Below, piece by piece: positions 43,665 to 52,463 of a DNA stretch of 64,000 bases. The notes under the pieces are model-generated. The model was not told the DNA's origin and did not search any database. It worked only from the letters and a program-made list of their open reading frames with translations. The stretch comes from Thalassovita sp. (GTDB lineage Bacteria; Pseudomonadota; Alphaproteobacteria; Rhodobacterales; Rhodobacteraceae), in NCBI GenBank assembly GCA_017792425.1, contig CP051233.1:213457-277456 (forward strand), read 5' to 3'. How positions within the stretch are numbered: position 1 is the stretch's first letter; each line of letters starts with the position of its first letter. A program made the position numbers and the translations under genes.

Positions 43665-45525
43665 ATTCGACTTCGATGTTGTGGTGATTGGAGGGGGGCA
43701 CGCAGGCTGCGATGCCGCTCATGCAGCGGCACGGATGGGTGCACGCACTGCACTGGTGACCCTGAACAGATCTGGCATCGGCGTTATGTCCTGCAATCCG
43801 GCGATAGGTGGCCTGGGTAAGGGGCATCTGGTACGTGAGGTTGACGCCCTTGACGGCGTCATGGGCCGCGTTGCGGATGTATCTGGTATCCAGTTCCGGC
43901 TTTTGAACCGGCGAAAAGGCCCCGCAGTCCAGGGTCCGCGGACCCAATCGGATCGTAAGCTCTACAAAACCGCCATGCTGCAAGAGATAGAGGCGCAGCC
44001 CAATCTTACAGTTGTCGAAGGAGAAGCGATTGATCTGGTCATGCACGGCGCCAAAGTTTCCGGCGTCGTGCTAGAGGACGGTTCGCAACTGCTGGCGCAT
44101 AGCGTGGTATTGACCACGGGCACGTTCCTACGCGGTGTGATCCATATTGGGGATGTAAAACGCCCCGGTGGGCGGATGGGGGATCGGCCCTCTGTCAAAC
44201 TGGCTAACCGGATCGATGACTTCGGTCTGCCGCTTGGCCGTTTGAAGACTGGTACGCCGCCACGTTTGGATGGACGCACGATCAAGTGGAGCCAGCTAGA
44301 GTCGCAGCCGGGCGACGACGATCCGGTGATGTTCTCTTTCCTTTCAAAAGGTCCGAGCGTGCGGCAAGTCGCTTGCGGGATCACGCACACCAACGAAAAG
44401 ACACACCAGATCATACGTGAAAATCTGGGCCGTTCGGCGATGTATGGGGGGCATATCGAAGGGGTAGGGCCGCGCTATTGCCCCTCGATAGAGGATAAGA
44501 TTGTCCGGTTTGCCGATAAAGCCTCGCATCAGATTTTCTTGGAGCCAGAGGGGTTAGATGATTACACAGTCTATCCGAACGGGATCTCAACCTCTCTGCC
44601 ACAAGATGTACAAGAGGACTATGTTCATTCGATCTTTGGGTTGGAGGACGCAGTAATTCTGCAGCCGGGATATGCGATTGAATATGACTATGTTGATCCG
44701 CGTGCGCTGGACGACCAGCTTGGCGTGAAATCCGTTCCGGGGCTTTTCCTCGCGGGACAGATCAATGGTACAACTGGCTATGAAGAGGCCGCTGCCCAAG
44801 GGCTTGCTGCAGGGTTGAATGCCGCTGCGCAGGCGCTTGGTAAAGACCCGGTGACCTTCAGCCGCCGAGACAGCTACATCGGGGTTATGATTGATGACCT
44901 GATCACGCGTGGTGTGTCAGAGCCTTACCGTATGTTTACCTCGCGTGCAGAGTTTCGCCTGTCCTTGCGTGCAGACAATGCTGATCAACGATTGACGCCA
45001 AAAGGGATTGAAATCGGTTGTGTTAGTGCCCCGCGTGCTGCTGCCTTTGAGGGGAAGATGGAACGTTTGGCATCGGGAAAGGCCAAGCTTAAGGCGATGT
45101 CCTTTACTCCGAAAGAGCTGTTGGCAATTGGAATGGCGGTAAACCAGGACGGTGCGCGCCGAAGCATGTTCCAACTGTTGTCCTTCCCGGATGTGAATTT
45201 CGACAAGCTTTCACATCTGGATCCTTCTGTTCTGGATCTTGAGGATGATATTCGCGACCAATTGTCAAAAGATGCGCTTTACGCCAACTATATCGAACGA
45301 CAACAGCGCGATGTTGAGGCGATGAAACGGGATGAGGATCAGGAAATCCCGGATGACTTCGCCTACGAGGGAATTGACGGTCTGTCAAATGAACTGAAGA
45401 AAAAGCTGATCCATGCGCGTCCTCGCAATCTTGCGCAGGCTGGTAAAGTAGAAGGGATGACCCCTGCGGCACTTACCCTGTTGCTGGCGCGGCTTCGTAG
45501 GGTAAGGCGGGAAAAATCTGCGTGA
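43657..45525 (+). CDS. mnmG: tRNA uridine 5-carboxymethylaminomethyl modification enzyme MnmG
   Basis: 622-residue FAD enzyme. Dinucleotide motif VVVIGGGHAGCDAA, SCNPAIGGLGKGHL with conserved Cys, and the FAD segment LFLAGQINGTTGYEEAAAQGL; C-terminal helical domain to the end. The GTG at 43657 (GGAG eight bases upstream) is preferred over GTG 43648, and it lies inside parS. It overlaps rsmG by 4 bases (GTGA). Length is normal. Confidence 0.97.
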   Translation: MKQFDFDVVVIGGGHAGCDAAHAAARMGARTALVTLNRSGIGVMSCNPAIGGLGKGHLVREVDALDGVMGRVADVSGIQFRLLNRRKGPAVQGPRTQSDRKLYKTAMLQEIEAQPNLTVVEGEAIDLVMHGAKVSGVVLEDGSQLLAHSVVLTTGTFLRGVIHIGDVKRPGGRMGDRPSVKLANRIDDFGLPLGRLKTGTPPRLDGRTIKWSQLESQPGDDDPVMFSFLSKGPSVRQVACGITHTNEKTHQIIRENLGRSAMYGGHIEGVGPRYCPSIEDKIVRFADKASHQIFLEPEGLDDYTVYPNGISTSLPQDVQEDYVHSIFGLEDAVILQPGYAIEYDYVDPRALDDQLGVKSVPGLFLAGQINGTTGYEEAAAQGLAAGLNAAAQALGKDPVTFSRRDSYIGVMIDDLITRGVSEPYRMFTSRAEFRLSLRADNADQRLTPKGIEIGCVSAPRAAAFEGKMERLASGKAKLKAMSFTPKELLAIGMAVNQDGARRSMFQLLSFPDVNFDKLSHLDPSVLDLEDDIRDQLSKDALYANYIERQQRDVEAMKRDEDQEIPDDFAYEGIDGLSNELKKKLIHARPRNLAQAGKVEGMTPAALTLLLARLRRVRREKSA

Positions 45526-46130
45526 GCGATCTTCTGAAAAATGTTTCACGTGAAACAGCGGAGCGTCTGAAAGCCTATGCCGACTTGCTGCAAAAGTGGA
45601 ACCCCCGGATTAACCTTGTCGCTCGGTCAACGCTACCTGATCTTTGGGAGCGTCACTTTCTGGATTCAGCCCAGGTTTTTTCTCTGGCGCCAGAAGCATT
45701 TGACAGTTGGGTCGATTTAGGAAGCGGCGGCGGGTTTCCCGGCCTTGTCTGCGCGATCCTGGCACAAGAGCAAAATCCCGTGTCCAAATTCACGCTTGTC
45801 GAAAGCGATGCCCGTAAATCAGTATTCCTGCGAACGGTTATTCGTGAAACCGGGCTTTCAGCTATTGTGTTGTCGGATCGGATAGAGGCGCTCTCTCCGT
45901 TACAGGCCGATGTACTGTCCGCGCGGGCCCTTGCGGATCTGGCCACGCTTCTTTCCTTTTCCGAGCGGCATTTAGGCAAGGCAGGCGTCGCTTTGTTCCC
46001 AAAGGGTGTGAACTGGCAAAAAGAGTGTCAAGTTGCGCGGACTTCATGGAAGTTCGAATGCGAGACGTTTAATAGTGCGACAGAGCCAGGTGCCGTCATT
46101 CTGAGAATCGGAGGTATTTCCCGTGTCTGA
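45522..46130 (+). CDS. rsmG: 16S rRNA (guanine-527-N7)-methyltransferase RsmG
   Basis: 202-residue methyltransferase (formerly GidB). Motif I WVDLGSGGGFPGLVCAI and the FTLVESDARKSVFLR segment are diagnostic. It begins with GTG overlapping the mnmG stop, and a second perfect parS lies across codons 7-12. It overlaps parA by 8 bases. Confidence 0.96.
   Translation: MSDLLKNVSRETAERLKAYADLLQKWNPRINLVARSTLPDLWERHFLDSAQVFSLAPEAFDSWVDLGSGGGFPGLVCAILAQEQNPVSKFTLVESDARKSVFLRTVIRETGLSAIVLSDRIEALSPLQADVLSARALADLATLLSFSERHLGKAGVALFPKGVNWQKECQVARTSWKFECETFNSATEPGAVILRIGGISRV
45542..45557. promoter_or_regulatory. parS: parS site 2
   Basis: Second perfect TGTTTCACGTGAAACA palindrome, inside the 5' end of rsmG. 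Together with site 1 it marks the centromere region served by the nearby parAB genes. Confidence 0.95.
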
Positions 46131-46935
46131 TCCTACACGCCCGCCCGGGCCAAAAATCATCGCGGTCGCCAATCAAAAGGGCGGGGTCGGGAAAACCACC
46201 ACGACAATAAACCTTGGTGCAGCATTAGCTTCGTTGGGCTGCCGTGTTCTGATCGTTGACCTTGATCCACAGGGGAACGCTTCAACGGGGCTTGGCATAG
46301 AGAGCGAGGACCGGGAATACACGACCTACGAATTGCTGCTTGAAGACGTGGATCTGCATGATGTCATTCAGGACACAGGTGTAGAGGGCGTGAATATCAT
46401 CCCAGCTACTGTTGACCTGTCATCGGCGGATATCGAGCTGTTTTCGAATGAAAAACGCAGCTTTCTTCTGCATGATGCGCTGCGTCAGCATGCGATGGAT
46501 GATTTTCAATACGACTACATTCTGGTGGATTGTCCGCCGTCACTGAATCTGTTGACGGTAAACGCGATGGTCGCGGCGCATTCAGTCTTGGTCCCGCTTC
46601 AATCGGAGTTTTTCGCGCTGGAGGGCTTGTCGCAGCTGATGCTGACAATTCGCGAAGTGCGTCAAAGCGCGAATCCCAATCTAAGAATAGAGGGGGTAGT
46701 GCTGACGATGTACGATGCGCGAAACAATCTTTCACAGCAGGTCGAGGCTGATGCGCGGACTAACTTGGGTGATCTGGTGTTTGACACTGTCATTCCTCGC
46801 AATGTCAGAGTCAGTGAGGCGCCTTCTTTCGCGATGCCCGTGTTGCAATATGATGCAGGATCGAAGGGCGCGCAGGCATATATTGCGCTTGCGCAGGAAC
46901 TGTTCAACAAGAATGCCCGCGTGGCGGCAGAATAA
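46123..46935 (+). CDS. parA: Chromosome partitioning ATPase ParA
   Basis: 270-residue deviant-Walker ATPase that drives origin segregation. Deviant Walker A QKGGVGKTTTTINLG, Walker A' region VDLDPQGNAST, and Walker B VDCPPSLNLLT are intact. Starts at GTG (46123), 8 bases inside rsmG. The usual partner parB follows 12 bases after its stop. Confidence 0.98.
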   Translation: MSDPTRPPGPKIIAVANQKGGVGKTTTTINLGAALASLGCRVLIVDLDPQGNASTGLGIESEDREYTTYELLLEDVDLHDVIQDTGVEGVNIIPATVDLSSADIELFSNEKRSFLLHDALRQHAMDDFQYDYILVDCPPSLNLLTVNAMVAAHSVLVPLQSEFFALEGLSQLMLTIREVRQSANPNLRIEGVVLTMYDARNNLSQQVEADARTNLGDLVFDTVIPRNVRVSEAPSFAMPVLQYDAGSKGAQAYIALAQELFNKNARVAAE

Positions 46936-46947
46936 CCGGAGGCAATC

Positions 46948-47850
46948 ATGAGCGATAAACGTACGAAACCCCGGGGTTTGGGACGCGGGTTGTCGGCCCT
47001 GATGGCAGATGTCTCGGTGGCCGAACCGCAGGCCGAGGCCACAGGGCCGCGCCGCCCGGATATGATGATCCCGATCGAAAAGGTTACACCGAACCCCGAC
47101 CAGCCGCGGCGCACCTTTACGCCCGAACAGTTGGCGGAGCTTGCCGCTTCGATCAAGGAAAAGGGGATTATCCAGCCACTGATCGTGCGCCAGCGTCCCG
47201 GTGGAGAGGGAACCTATGAAATCGTGGCTGGGGAACGACGCTGGCGGGCGGCGCAAATGGCGCAGCTACACGCGATTCCGGCGCTTGTTCGTGACTACAA
47301 CGACACAGAAGTGCTGGAGGTAGCGATCATTGAAAATATCCAGCGCGCCGACCTGAACGCGATTGAGGAAGCGGCGGGATATCGTCAGTTGATGGACAAG
47401 TTTGGCCACACGCAGGAAAAGCTGTCCGAAGTTCTGGGGAAAAGCCGCAGTTACATTGCAAACCTTGTTCGGTTGCTGGCTTTGCCCGGTGAGGTGCAGG
47501 AATTCGTTCGCGACGGAAAGCTTTCCGCCGGGCACGCCAGGGCGTTGATTACTTCGGATGACCCCGTTGCATTGGCGCGGCGGGTGATCAACGGAAACCT
47601 GTCAGTGCGGGAAGTTGAAAAGCTTGCGAAGAAGCCAAGGGAATCAGGCTCTGTTTCGCCTAAAACACCCGCAAGAAGGGCTGACAAGGACGCTGACACG
47701 CGCGCTCTCGAGGGGGATTTGTCCGCAAACCTGGGTATGAAGGTTTCAATTGATCATACATCAGGGCAAGAGTCCGGGAAGATCACGATCAGCTATAACA
47801 ATCTGGATCAACTGGACGAAGTTTGCCGGCTGTTATCCTCTATGAATTAG
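46948..47850 (+). CDS. parB: Chromosome partitioning protein ParB (CTPase)
   Basis: 300-residue parS-binding clamp protein. The CTP-binding GERRWRAA and ENIQRADLNAIEEA motifs, the helix-turn-helix KLSEVLGKSRSYIANLVRLL and HARAL are present; the C-terminal dimerisation part is at the end (GKITISYNNLDQLDEVCRLL). GGAGG precedes the ATG. It overlaps the DUF454 gene by 11 bases tail to tail. Confidence 0.98.
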   Translation: MSDKRTKPRGLGRGLSALMADVSVAEPQAEATGPRRPDMMIPIEKVTPNPDQPRRTFTPEQLAELAASIKEKGIIQPLIVRQRPGGEGTYEIVAGERRWRAAQMAQLHAIPALVRDYNDTEVLEVAIIENIQRADLNAIEEAAGYRQLMDKFGHTQEKLSEVLGKSRSYIANLVRLLALPGEVQEFVRDGKLSAGHARALITSDDPVALARRVINGNLSVREVEKLAKKPRESGSVSPKTPARRADKDADTRALEGDLSANLGMKVSIDHTSGQESGKITISYNNLDQLDEVCRLLSSMN

Positions 47851-48193
47851 GCCGGGACCAGATAAACAGCAATACCGCGCCCAGGGTTGCGGCCTGGATC
47901 AGCAGTATCGTGGGTTTCAGCCCCAACAAGACGGAAAACAGGAAGACCACCGCAATTGAGAGCGTTGCGATACGTTTGCCTTTGGCGCTGATGGCGCCGC
48001 GTTCTTGCCAATCTTGAATGGAGGGGCCAAAGGTTGGGTGTTCGATCAACCAGCCGTGCAGCCTTTCGCTGGAGCGGGCAAAAAAGAATGCAGCAAGGAT
48101 CATCATCGGCACGGTCGGCACAAGCGGGAGGACAACTCCGGCGAAGCCGATTGCGAGACTAATCAAGCCCAACGTGAACCAAATATAGCGCAT
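47840..48193 (-). CDS. DUF454 (YbaN) family membrane protein
   Basis: 117-residue protein with about three membrane helices (around 5-40 and 75-115). WLIEHPTFGPSIQDWQERGAIS is the DUF454 signature. Function unknown. It lies 2 bases downstream of hemW and forms the end of the rph-rdgB-hemW run. Confidence 0.88.
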   Translation of the reverse strand: MRYIWFTLGLISLAIGFAGVVLPLVPTVPMMILAAFFFARSSERLHGWLIEHPTFGPSIQDWQERGAISAKGKRIATLSIAVVFLFSVLLGLKPTILLIQAATLGAVLLFIWSRPNS

Positions 48194-48195
48194 TT

Positions 48196-49353
48196 CTACT
48201 CCGACAGAAGTTCCAGGATAACGCTGTTCAGCACCATCCGGCCCTCTGGGGTCGCGGCGATGTTGTCGCCGTTTACGCGGATCATGCCGATCTCTTGCAG
48301 ATAGTCCAGCTTTGGCTGATCCAAATCGTGGCCGGTGATCGATTTGTACCTGGCGTGGGAAATGCCTTCACTCAACCGCAGCCCCATCATCAGGAACTCG
48401 TTTCCTTGATCATCTTTGTCCAGAGCAATGCGTTGGCGCTCCGTCACTCCCAAACTAGAGCGCGTCAGCCAGGCCTGTGGGTTCGAAAAAGCTTCTGTCG
48501 CAATGCGCTGGTCGCCTATGGTCAATCGTCCATGTGCGCCGGGTCCAATTCCTACATAGTCTCCGTAGCGCCAGTAAATGCGGTTGTGTCGGGATTCCGC
48601 GCCCGGACGAGCGTGATTGGATACCTCGTAGGCGGGCATTCCGTTCTGTTCGCAGATCTCTTGTGTGATCGCGTACATGTCTGCCGCCAGATCATCCCCT
48701 GGCAAACCGCGCAACTTTCCTCGCCGGTAGCGATCCCCGAAAGCGGTGCCCTCTTCAATGGTCAGTTGATACAGTGACAGGTGGTCGATCGCCATATTCA
48801 ACGCTTCGGTCAGTTCGGTGCGCCAGTCGTCCAAGGTTTGATCTTGGCGTGCATAAATGAGGTCAAAACTGACCCTGGAAAACTGATTCCGCGCGATGTC
48901 AAAGGCGATGCGCGCCTCTTCTACGGAATGAATACGACCCAAACGATACAAATCACGGTTATTCAGAGACTGAATTCCCATGGATACCCGGTTTACGCCT
49001 GCCTGCGCGTAGGCAGCGAAACGGCCCGCATCAACCGAGCCGGGGTTTGCTTCCAACGTGATTTCCATGTCATTTGAAGGCGCCCAATGGCTGTTGATGC
49101 GGTCCAGAATGCCATGCACAACATCAGGGTCCATAAGACTGGGGGTGCCGCCCCCAAAGAAAACCGAGGTTAGGGCGCGCCCGGGAACCTGTTGGGCGTA
49201 GCGGTCAATTTCTTGCAGATACGCGTTCAACCATTGGCGCTGATCAATCTCGCGGGCGACATGGCTGTTGAAATCGCAATAGGGGCATTTGGCCTGACAG
49301 AACGGCCAATGCACATAGACCCCAAAGCCGCCGTTCTGCCAATCTTCAATCAA
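48196..49353 (-). CDS. hemW: Radical SAM heme chaperone HemW
   Basis: 385-residue radical SAM protein. VHWPFCQAKCPYCDFNSH has the CX3CX2C iron-sulfur motif; SVFFGGGTPSLM and MEITLEANPGSV bind SAM. HemW inserts haem into respiratory proteins and was formerly annotated as an oxygen-independent coproporphyrinogen oxidase. It overlaps rdgB by 8 bases. The intact HxxxCxxxCxxC region argues for HemW rather than HemN. Confidence 0.94.
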   Translation of the reverse strand: MIEDWQNGGFGVYVHWPFCQAKCPYCDFNSHVAREIDQRQWLNAYLQEIDRYAQQVPGRALTSVFFGGGTPSLMDPDVVHGILDRINSHWAPSNDMEITLEANPGSVDAGRFAAYAQAGVNRVSMGIQSLNNRDLYRLGRIHSVEEARIAFDIARNQFSRVSFDLIYARQDQTLDDWRTELTEALNMAIDHLSLYQLTIEEGTAFGDRYRRGKLRGLPGDDLAADMYAITQEICEQNGMPAYEVSNHARPGAESRHNRIYWRYGDYVGIGPGAHGRLTIGDQRIATEAFSNPQAWLTRSSLGVTERQRIALDKDDQGNEFLMMGLRLSEGISHARYKSITGHDLDQPKLDYLQEIGMIRVNGDNIAATPEGRMVLNSVILELLSE

Positions 49354-49954
49354 AGCAGCCTGCCACCAACTTGGCGAAGGCCTCGGCGCGGTGGCTCATC
49401 GCGTGTTTTTGTGCCGGATCCATTTCACCAAACGTTTTGGTAAACCCATCGGGAACAAACATCGGGTCATACCCAAATCCGTTTTCTCCCCGCATGGGCC
49501 ATACTACCTGGCCCTCGACTTTGCCAACGAACACCTCGTCATGGCCATCAGGCCAGGCAAGGCACAGGGTGCAGTTAAAGGCGGCCTTGCGCGGAGCAGA
49601 GGCGTTTCGTTCTTCCAGCAGTGCCCAGGTTTTCTGCATCGCCAGTCCAAAATCCCGACCGTTCGGGGTTTCAGCCCAGTCCGCGGTGTAAACCCCGGGC
49701 GCGCCATCCAGTGCGTCCACCGACAGGCCGCTGTCGTCGGACAGGGCGGGCAGGCCGGTTGCGTGGCTGGCAAAGTGAGCCTTGATGCGGGCATTCCCGA
49801 CAAATGTATCTTCGGTTTCCGCTGGTTCCTCCAGCCCGTGATCGGCGGCCGAGCTGACCTTGATCCCGAATGGGGCCAGCAATTCTGCGATTTCGCGCAG
49901 CTTACCCTTATTGTGGCTGGCCAGCACCAGTTGGTCGCCGGTGAATTTACGCAT
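49346..49954 (-). CDS. rdgB: XTP/dITP diphosphatase RdgB
   Basis: 202-residue Ham1-like enzyme removing non-canonical purine nucleotides. LASHNKGKLREI, DDSGLSVDAL (catalytic Asp), NGFGYDPMFVPDG and MSHRAEAF are the family motifs. It overlaps rph and hemW by 8 bases each. Confidence 0.97.
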   Translation of the reverse strand: MRKFTGDQLVLASHNKGKLREIAELLAPFGIKVSSAADHGLEEPAETEDTFVGNARIKAHFASHATGLPALSDDSGLSVDALDGAPGVYTADWAETPNGRDFGLAMQKTWALLEERNASAPRKAAFNCTLCLAWPDGHDEVFVGKVEGQVVWPMRGENGFGYDPMFVPDGFTKTFGEMDPAQKHAMSHRAEAFAKLVAGCFD

Positions 49955-50663
49955 CGACAGCCGCCCGTTGCGCCGCGACCAGTTCGGTCACGCCTTTTTC
50001 AGCCAGGTCCAACAACTGGTTCATCTGGTCGCGGGAATAGGTGGCGCCTTCTGCTGACATCTGCACCTCGATCAGGCGATGATTGCCCAGCATGATAAAG
50101 TTGCCGTCAACCCCTGCTTCGCTGTCCTCGGGGTAATCCAAGTCCAGAACCGGCTGACCGGCGTAAATTCCGCAGGACACAGCAGCGACGGGTTCGATCA
50201 GTGGATCGGTGACGACAAGGCCCGCTTTCATCAGCTTGTCCACGGCCAGACGCAGCGCCACCCAGCCGCCGGTGATGGATGCGCAGCGCGTGCCGCCATC
50301 CGCCTGAATCACGTCACAGTCAATCGTGATTTGACGTTCGCCAAGCGCCACCCGGTCAACCCCTGCGCGCAGAGATCGACCAATAAGCCTTTGTATTTCA
50401 ACGGTTCTTCCGCCTTGTTTGCCTGCAGCGGCTTCTCTGCGCATGCGACTGGTGGTGGATCGCGGCAACATGCCGTACTCCGCCGTCACCCAGCCCAGCC
50501 CGGTCCCCTTGATAAACGGGGGTACGCGGTCCTCGATCGTGGCGGTACACAGGACGTGTGTATCACCCATGCGGATCAGGCAAGACCCCTCGGCATGTTT
50601 GGTGACTCCGGTCTCGATTGAAACCGGGCGCATTTCGCTTAAATTCCTACCAGATGGCCGCAT
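49947..50663 (-). CDS. rph: Ribonuclease PH
   Basis: 238-residue phosphorolytic 3'-5' exoribonuclease that trims tRNA 3' ends. MRPSGRNLSEMRPV, LCTATIEDRVPPF, MLPRSTTSRMRRE, GKQGGRTVEIQRLIGRSLRA (phosphate-binding Arg) and DCDVIQADGGTR are diagnostic. The start at 50663 is the conserved one; the frame is open upstream across the hrcA promoter but that part is not protein-like. Divergent from hrcA (112-base gap). Confidence 0.97.
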   Translation of the reverse strand: MRPSGRNLSEMRPVSIETGVTKHAEGSCLIRMGDTHVLCTATIEDRVPPFIKGTGLGWVTAEYGMLPRSTTSRMRREAAAGKQGGRTVEIQRLIGRSLRAGVDRVALGERQITIDCDVIQADGGTRCASITGGWVALRLAVDKLMKAGLVVTDPLIEPVAAVSCGIYAGQPVLDLDYPEDSEAGVDGNFIMLGNHRLIEVQMSAEGATYSRDQMNQLLDLAEKGVTELVAAQRAAVDA

Positions 50664-50775
50664 GTTCTTCCCCTTTTTGCTGTGCGTGGGATACAAGCCC
50701 AGACGCCCGAAACGCAAGCCCGATTGACCTTTGGGGCTCAGGCTCTTTAATGGCTGATGCTCAAGAGTGGTGAAG

Positions 50776-51840
50776 ATGAAACAAGGCGAAAACATTCTGG
50801 ACGAGTTGAACGAGCGTTCGCGCGAGGTGTTCCGCCGCGTCGTTGAGGGATACCTGGCCAGTGGTGATCCGGTCGGTTCGCGGACCCTGACTCGCAGTCT
50901 TAGCGAAAAGGTCAGCGCCGCCACGATCCGCAACGTGATGCAGGATCTGGAATACATGGGCTTGCTGGGCAGCCCCCATGTTTCTGCCGGGCGAATTCCG
51001 ACGCAGATGGGCCTGCGCATGTTCGTGGATGGGTTCCTGGAGGTGCGCGACCTGAATCGCGAGGATCGGCAGAAGCTGGATGAGACCATGAACTCCAATG
51101 CGCATGATGTTGGCGGATTACTGGATCGGGTCAGCATGGCATTGTCCGGGGTGACGCAGGGGGCCTCTATCGTGTTGGCACCGAAACACGAGGCCGCGAT
51201 AAAGCATCTGGAATTCGTGTCATTGGGTCCAGACCGGGCCTTGGTAGTGATGGTTTTTGCGGATGGTCATGTAGAAAACCGCCTGTTCACCCCACCGCCG
51301 GGGCAAACCCCGTCCTCTATGCGCGAAGCGGCAAATTTCCTGAACGCACTGATCGAGGGCAAAACGCTTACCGATCTTCAGACCGAGATCCGAAAGGAAA
51401 TCAGCAACCGGCGGCAAGAGATCGACTCGCTTGCTCATGCGCTGGTGGAAAGTGGGCTGGCAGTATGGGAAAATGAAGGCGACCGGAACGAACGCCTGAT
51501 CGTACGCGGTCGCGCGAATCTGCTGAATGCCGAAGGGAACCAAGAGGATCTGGACCGGATTCGCGTGCTGTTCGACGATCTGGAACGCAAGCGGGACATC
51601 GAAGAATTCCTGCAACTGACCGAACAGGGCGAAGGCGTACGCATTTTTATCGGGTCAGAGAACAAACTTTTCTCACTTTCGGGTTCCTCTTTGGTCGTGT
51701 CTCCTTATATGAACGCTGATCGTAAGATTATCGGTGCGGTGGGGGTTATCGGCCCGACGCGCCTGAACTATGGACGGATCGTGCCGATCGTGGACTACAC
51801 GGCACAACTGGTCGGAAAGATCATTTCGGACCGGAGCTAG
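50776..51840 (+). CDS. hrcA: Heat-inducible transcription repressor HrcA
   Basis: 354-residue repressor of chaperone genes, with winged-helix N-terminus (LNERSREVFRRVVEGYLASGDPVGSRTLTR, shown here in two short parts) and LSEKVSAATIRNVMQDLEYMGLL, then the GAF-like dimerisation domain. The ATG at 50776 is preferred over two upstream GTGs. No CIRCE element (TTAGCACTC-N9-GAGTGCTAA) is seen upstream, so its own operator is not evident. Followed by grpE after 9 bases. Confidence 0.95.
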   Translation: MKQGENILDELNERSREVFRRVVEGYLASGDPVGSRTLTRSLSEKVSAATIRNVMQDLEYMGLLGSPHVSAGRIPTQMGLRMFVDGFLEVRDLNREDRQKLDETMNSNAHDVGGLLDRVSMALSGVTQGASIVLAPKHEAAIKHLEFVSLGPDRALVVMVFADGHVENRLFTPPPGQTPSSMREAANFLNALIEGKTLTDLQTEIRKEISNRRQEIDSLAHALVESGLAVWENEGDRNERLIVRGRANLLNAEGNQEDLDRIRVLFDDLERKRDIEEFLQLTEQGEGVRIFIGSENKLFSLSGSSLVVSPYMNADRKIIGAVGVIGPTRLNYGRIVPIVDYTAQLVGKIISDRS

Positions 51841-51849
51841 AGGTGAACA

Positions 51850-52410
51850 ATGGCAGAGCCCAAGAAAGACGATTTTCTTGATGATATCGAAACCGCAGAG
51901 GCAGAGGCGTTTGCGGACGAGATGGAAGAGATTACCGAACTGGATGCGGAGCTGGACGCGCTGCGCGCAGAGCGTGACGACTACAAGGACAAGTTCATGC
52001 GCGCGCTGGCCGACGCGGAAAACGCCCGCAAACGTTCGGACAAACAGCGGCGCGAGGCGGAGCAATACGGCGGGTCTAAGTTGGCCCGTGACGTTCTGCC
52101 GGTCTATGACAACATGAAACGCGCGATGGAGGCTGTGACCGACGATCAGCGCGAACAGTTTGGCGCGGTTCTGGAAGGTGTCGAATTGACGATGCGCGAA
52201 CTGCTCAACGTCTTTAAGAAGCATGGGATCGAACTGATCTCGCCACAGGTTGGTGACCGTTTCGATCCGCAGATTCATGAAGCGATGTTCGAAGCCCCCG
52301 TGCCGGGGACAAAGGCAGGCGACATCATCCAGGTGTCTGCCGAAGGCTTTCTGCTGCATGACCGGTTGCTGCGCCCGGCCCAGGTGGGTGTGTCCTCCAA
52401 CGTCGGGTAG
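51850..52410 (+). CDS. grpE: Nucleotide exchange factor GrpE
   Basis: 186-residue GrpE: acidic N-terminus, long coiled coil (about 25-80, with KFMRALADAENARKR), and the beta-wing domain (VYDNMKRAM, VELTMRELLNVFKKHGIE, EAMFEAPVPGTKAGDI). It stimulates ADP release from DnaK. The dnaK/dnaJ genes are not in this window. AGAGGTGAAC precedes the ATG. Confidence 0.96.
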   Translation: MAEPKKDDFLDDIETAEAEAFADEMEEITELDAELDALRAERDDYKDKFMRALADAENARKRSDKQRREAEQYGGSKLARDVLPVYDNMKRAMEAVTDDQREQFGAVLEGVELTMRELLNVFKKHGIELISPQVGDRFDPQIHEAMFEAPVPGTKAGDIIQVSAEGFLLHDRLLRPAQVGVSSNVG

Positions 52411-52435
52411 TGCGGCGTAACCTATTGGAAATATT

Positions 52436-52463
52436 GAGGCGTCTCAGGATTGAGACGCCTCTT
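52436..52463. terminator. Terminator between grpE and mutS
   Basis: Perfect 11-base hairpin GAGGCGTCTCA-GGAT-TGAGACGCCTC, then TTTC. It covers the last codons of mutS (stop at 52444) and lies 26 bases after the grpE stop, so it can serve both strands. Confidence 0.75.

Noticed and set aside
50664..50775. CIRCE operator before hrcA
   Set aside because: No TTAGCACTC-N9-GAGTGCTAA or near match seen on either strand.
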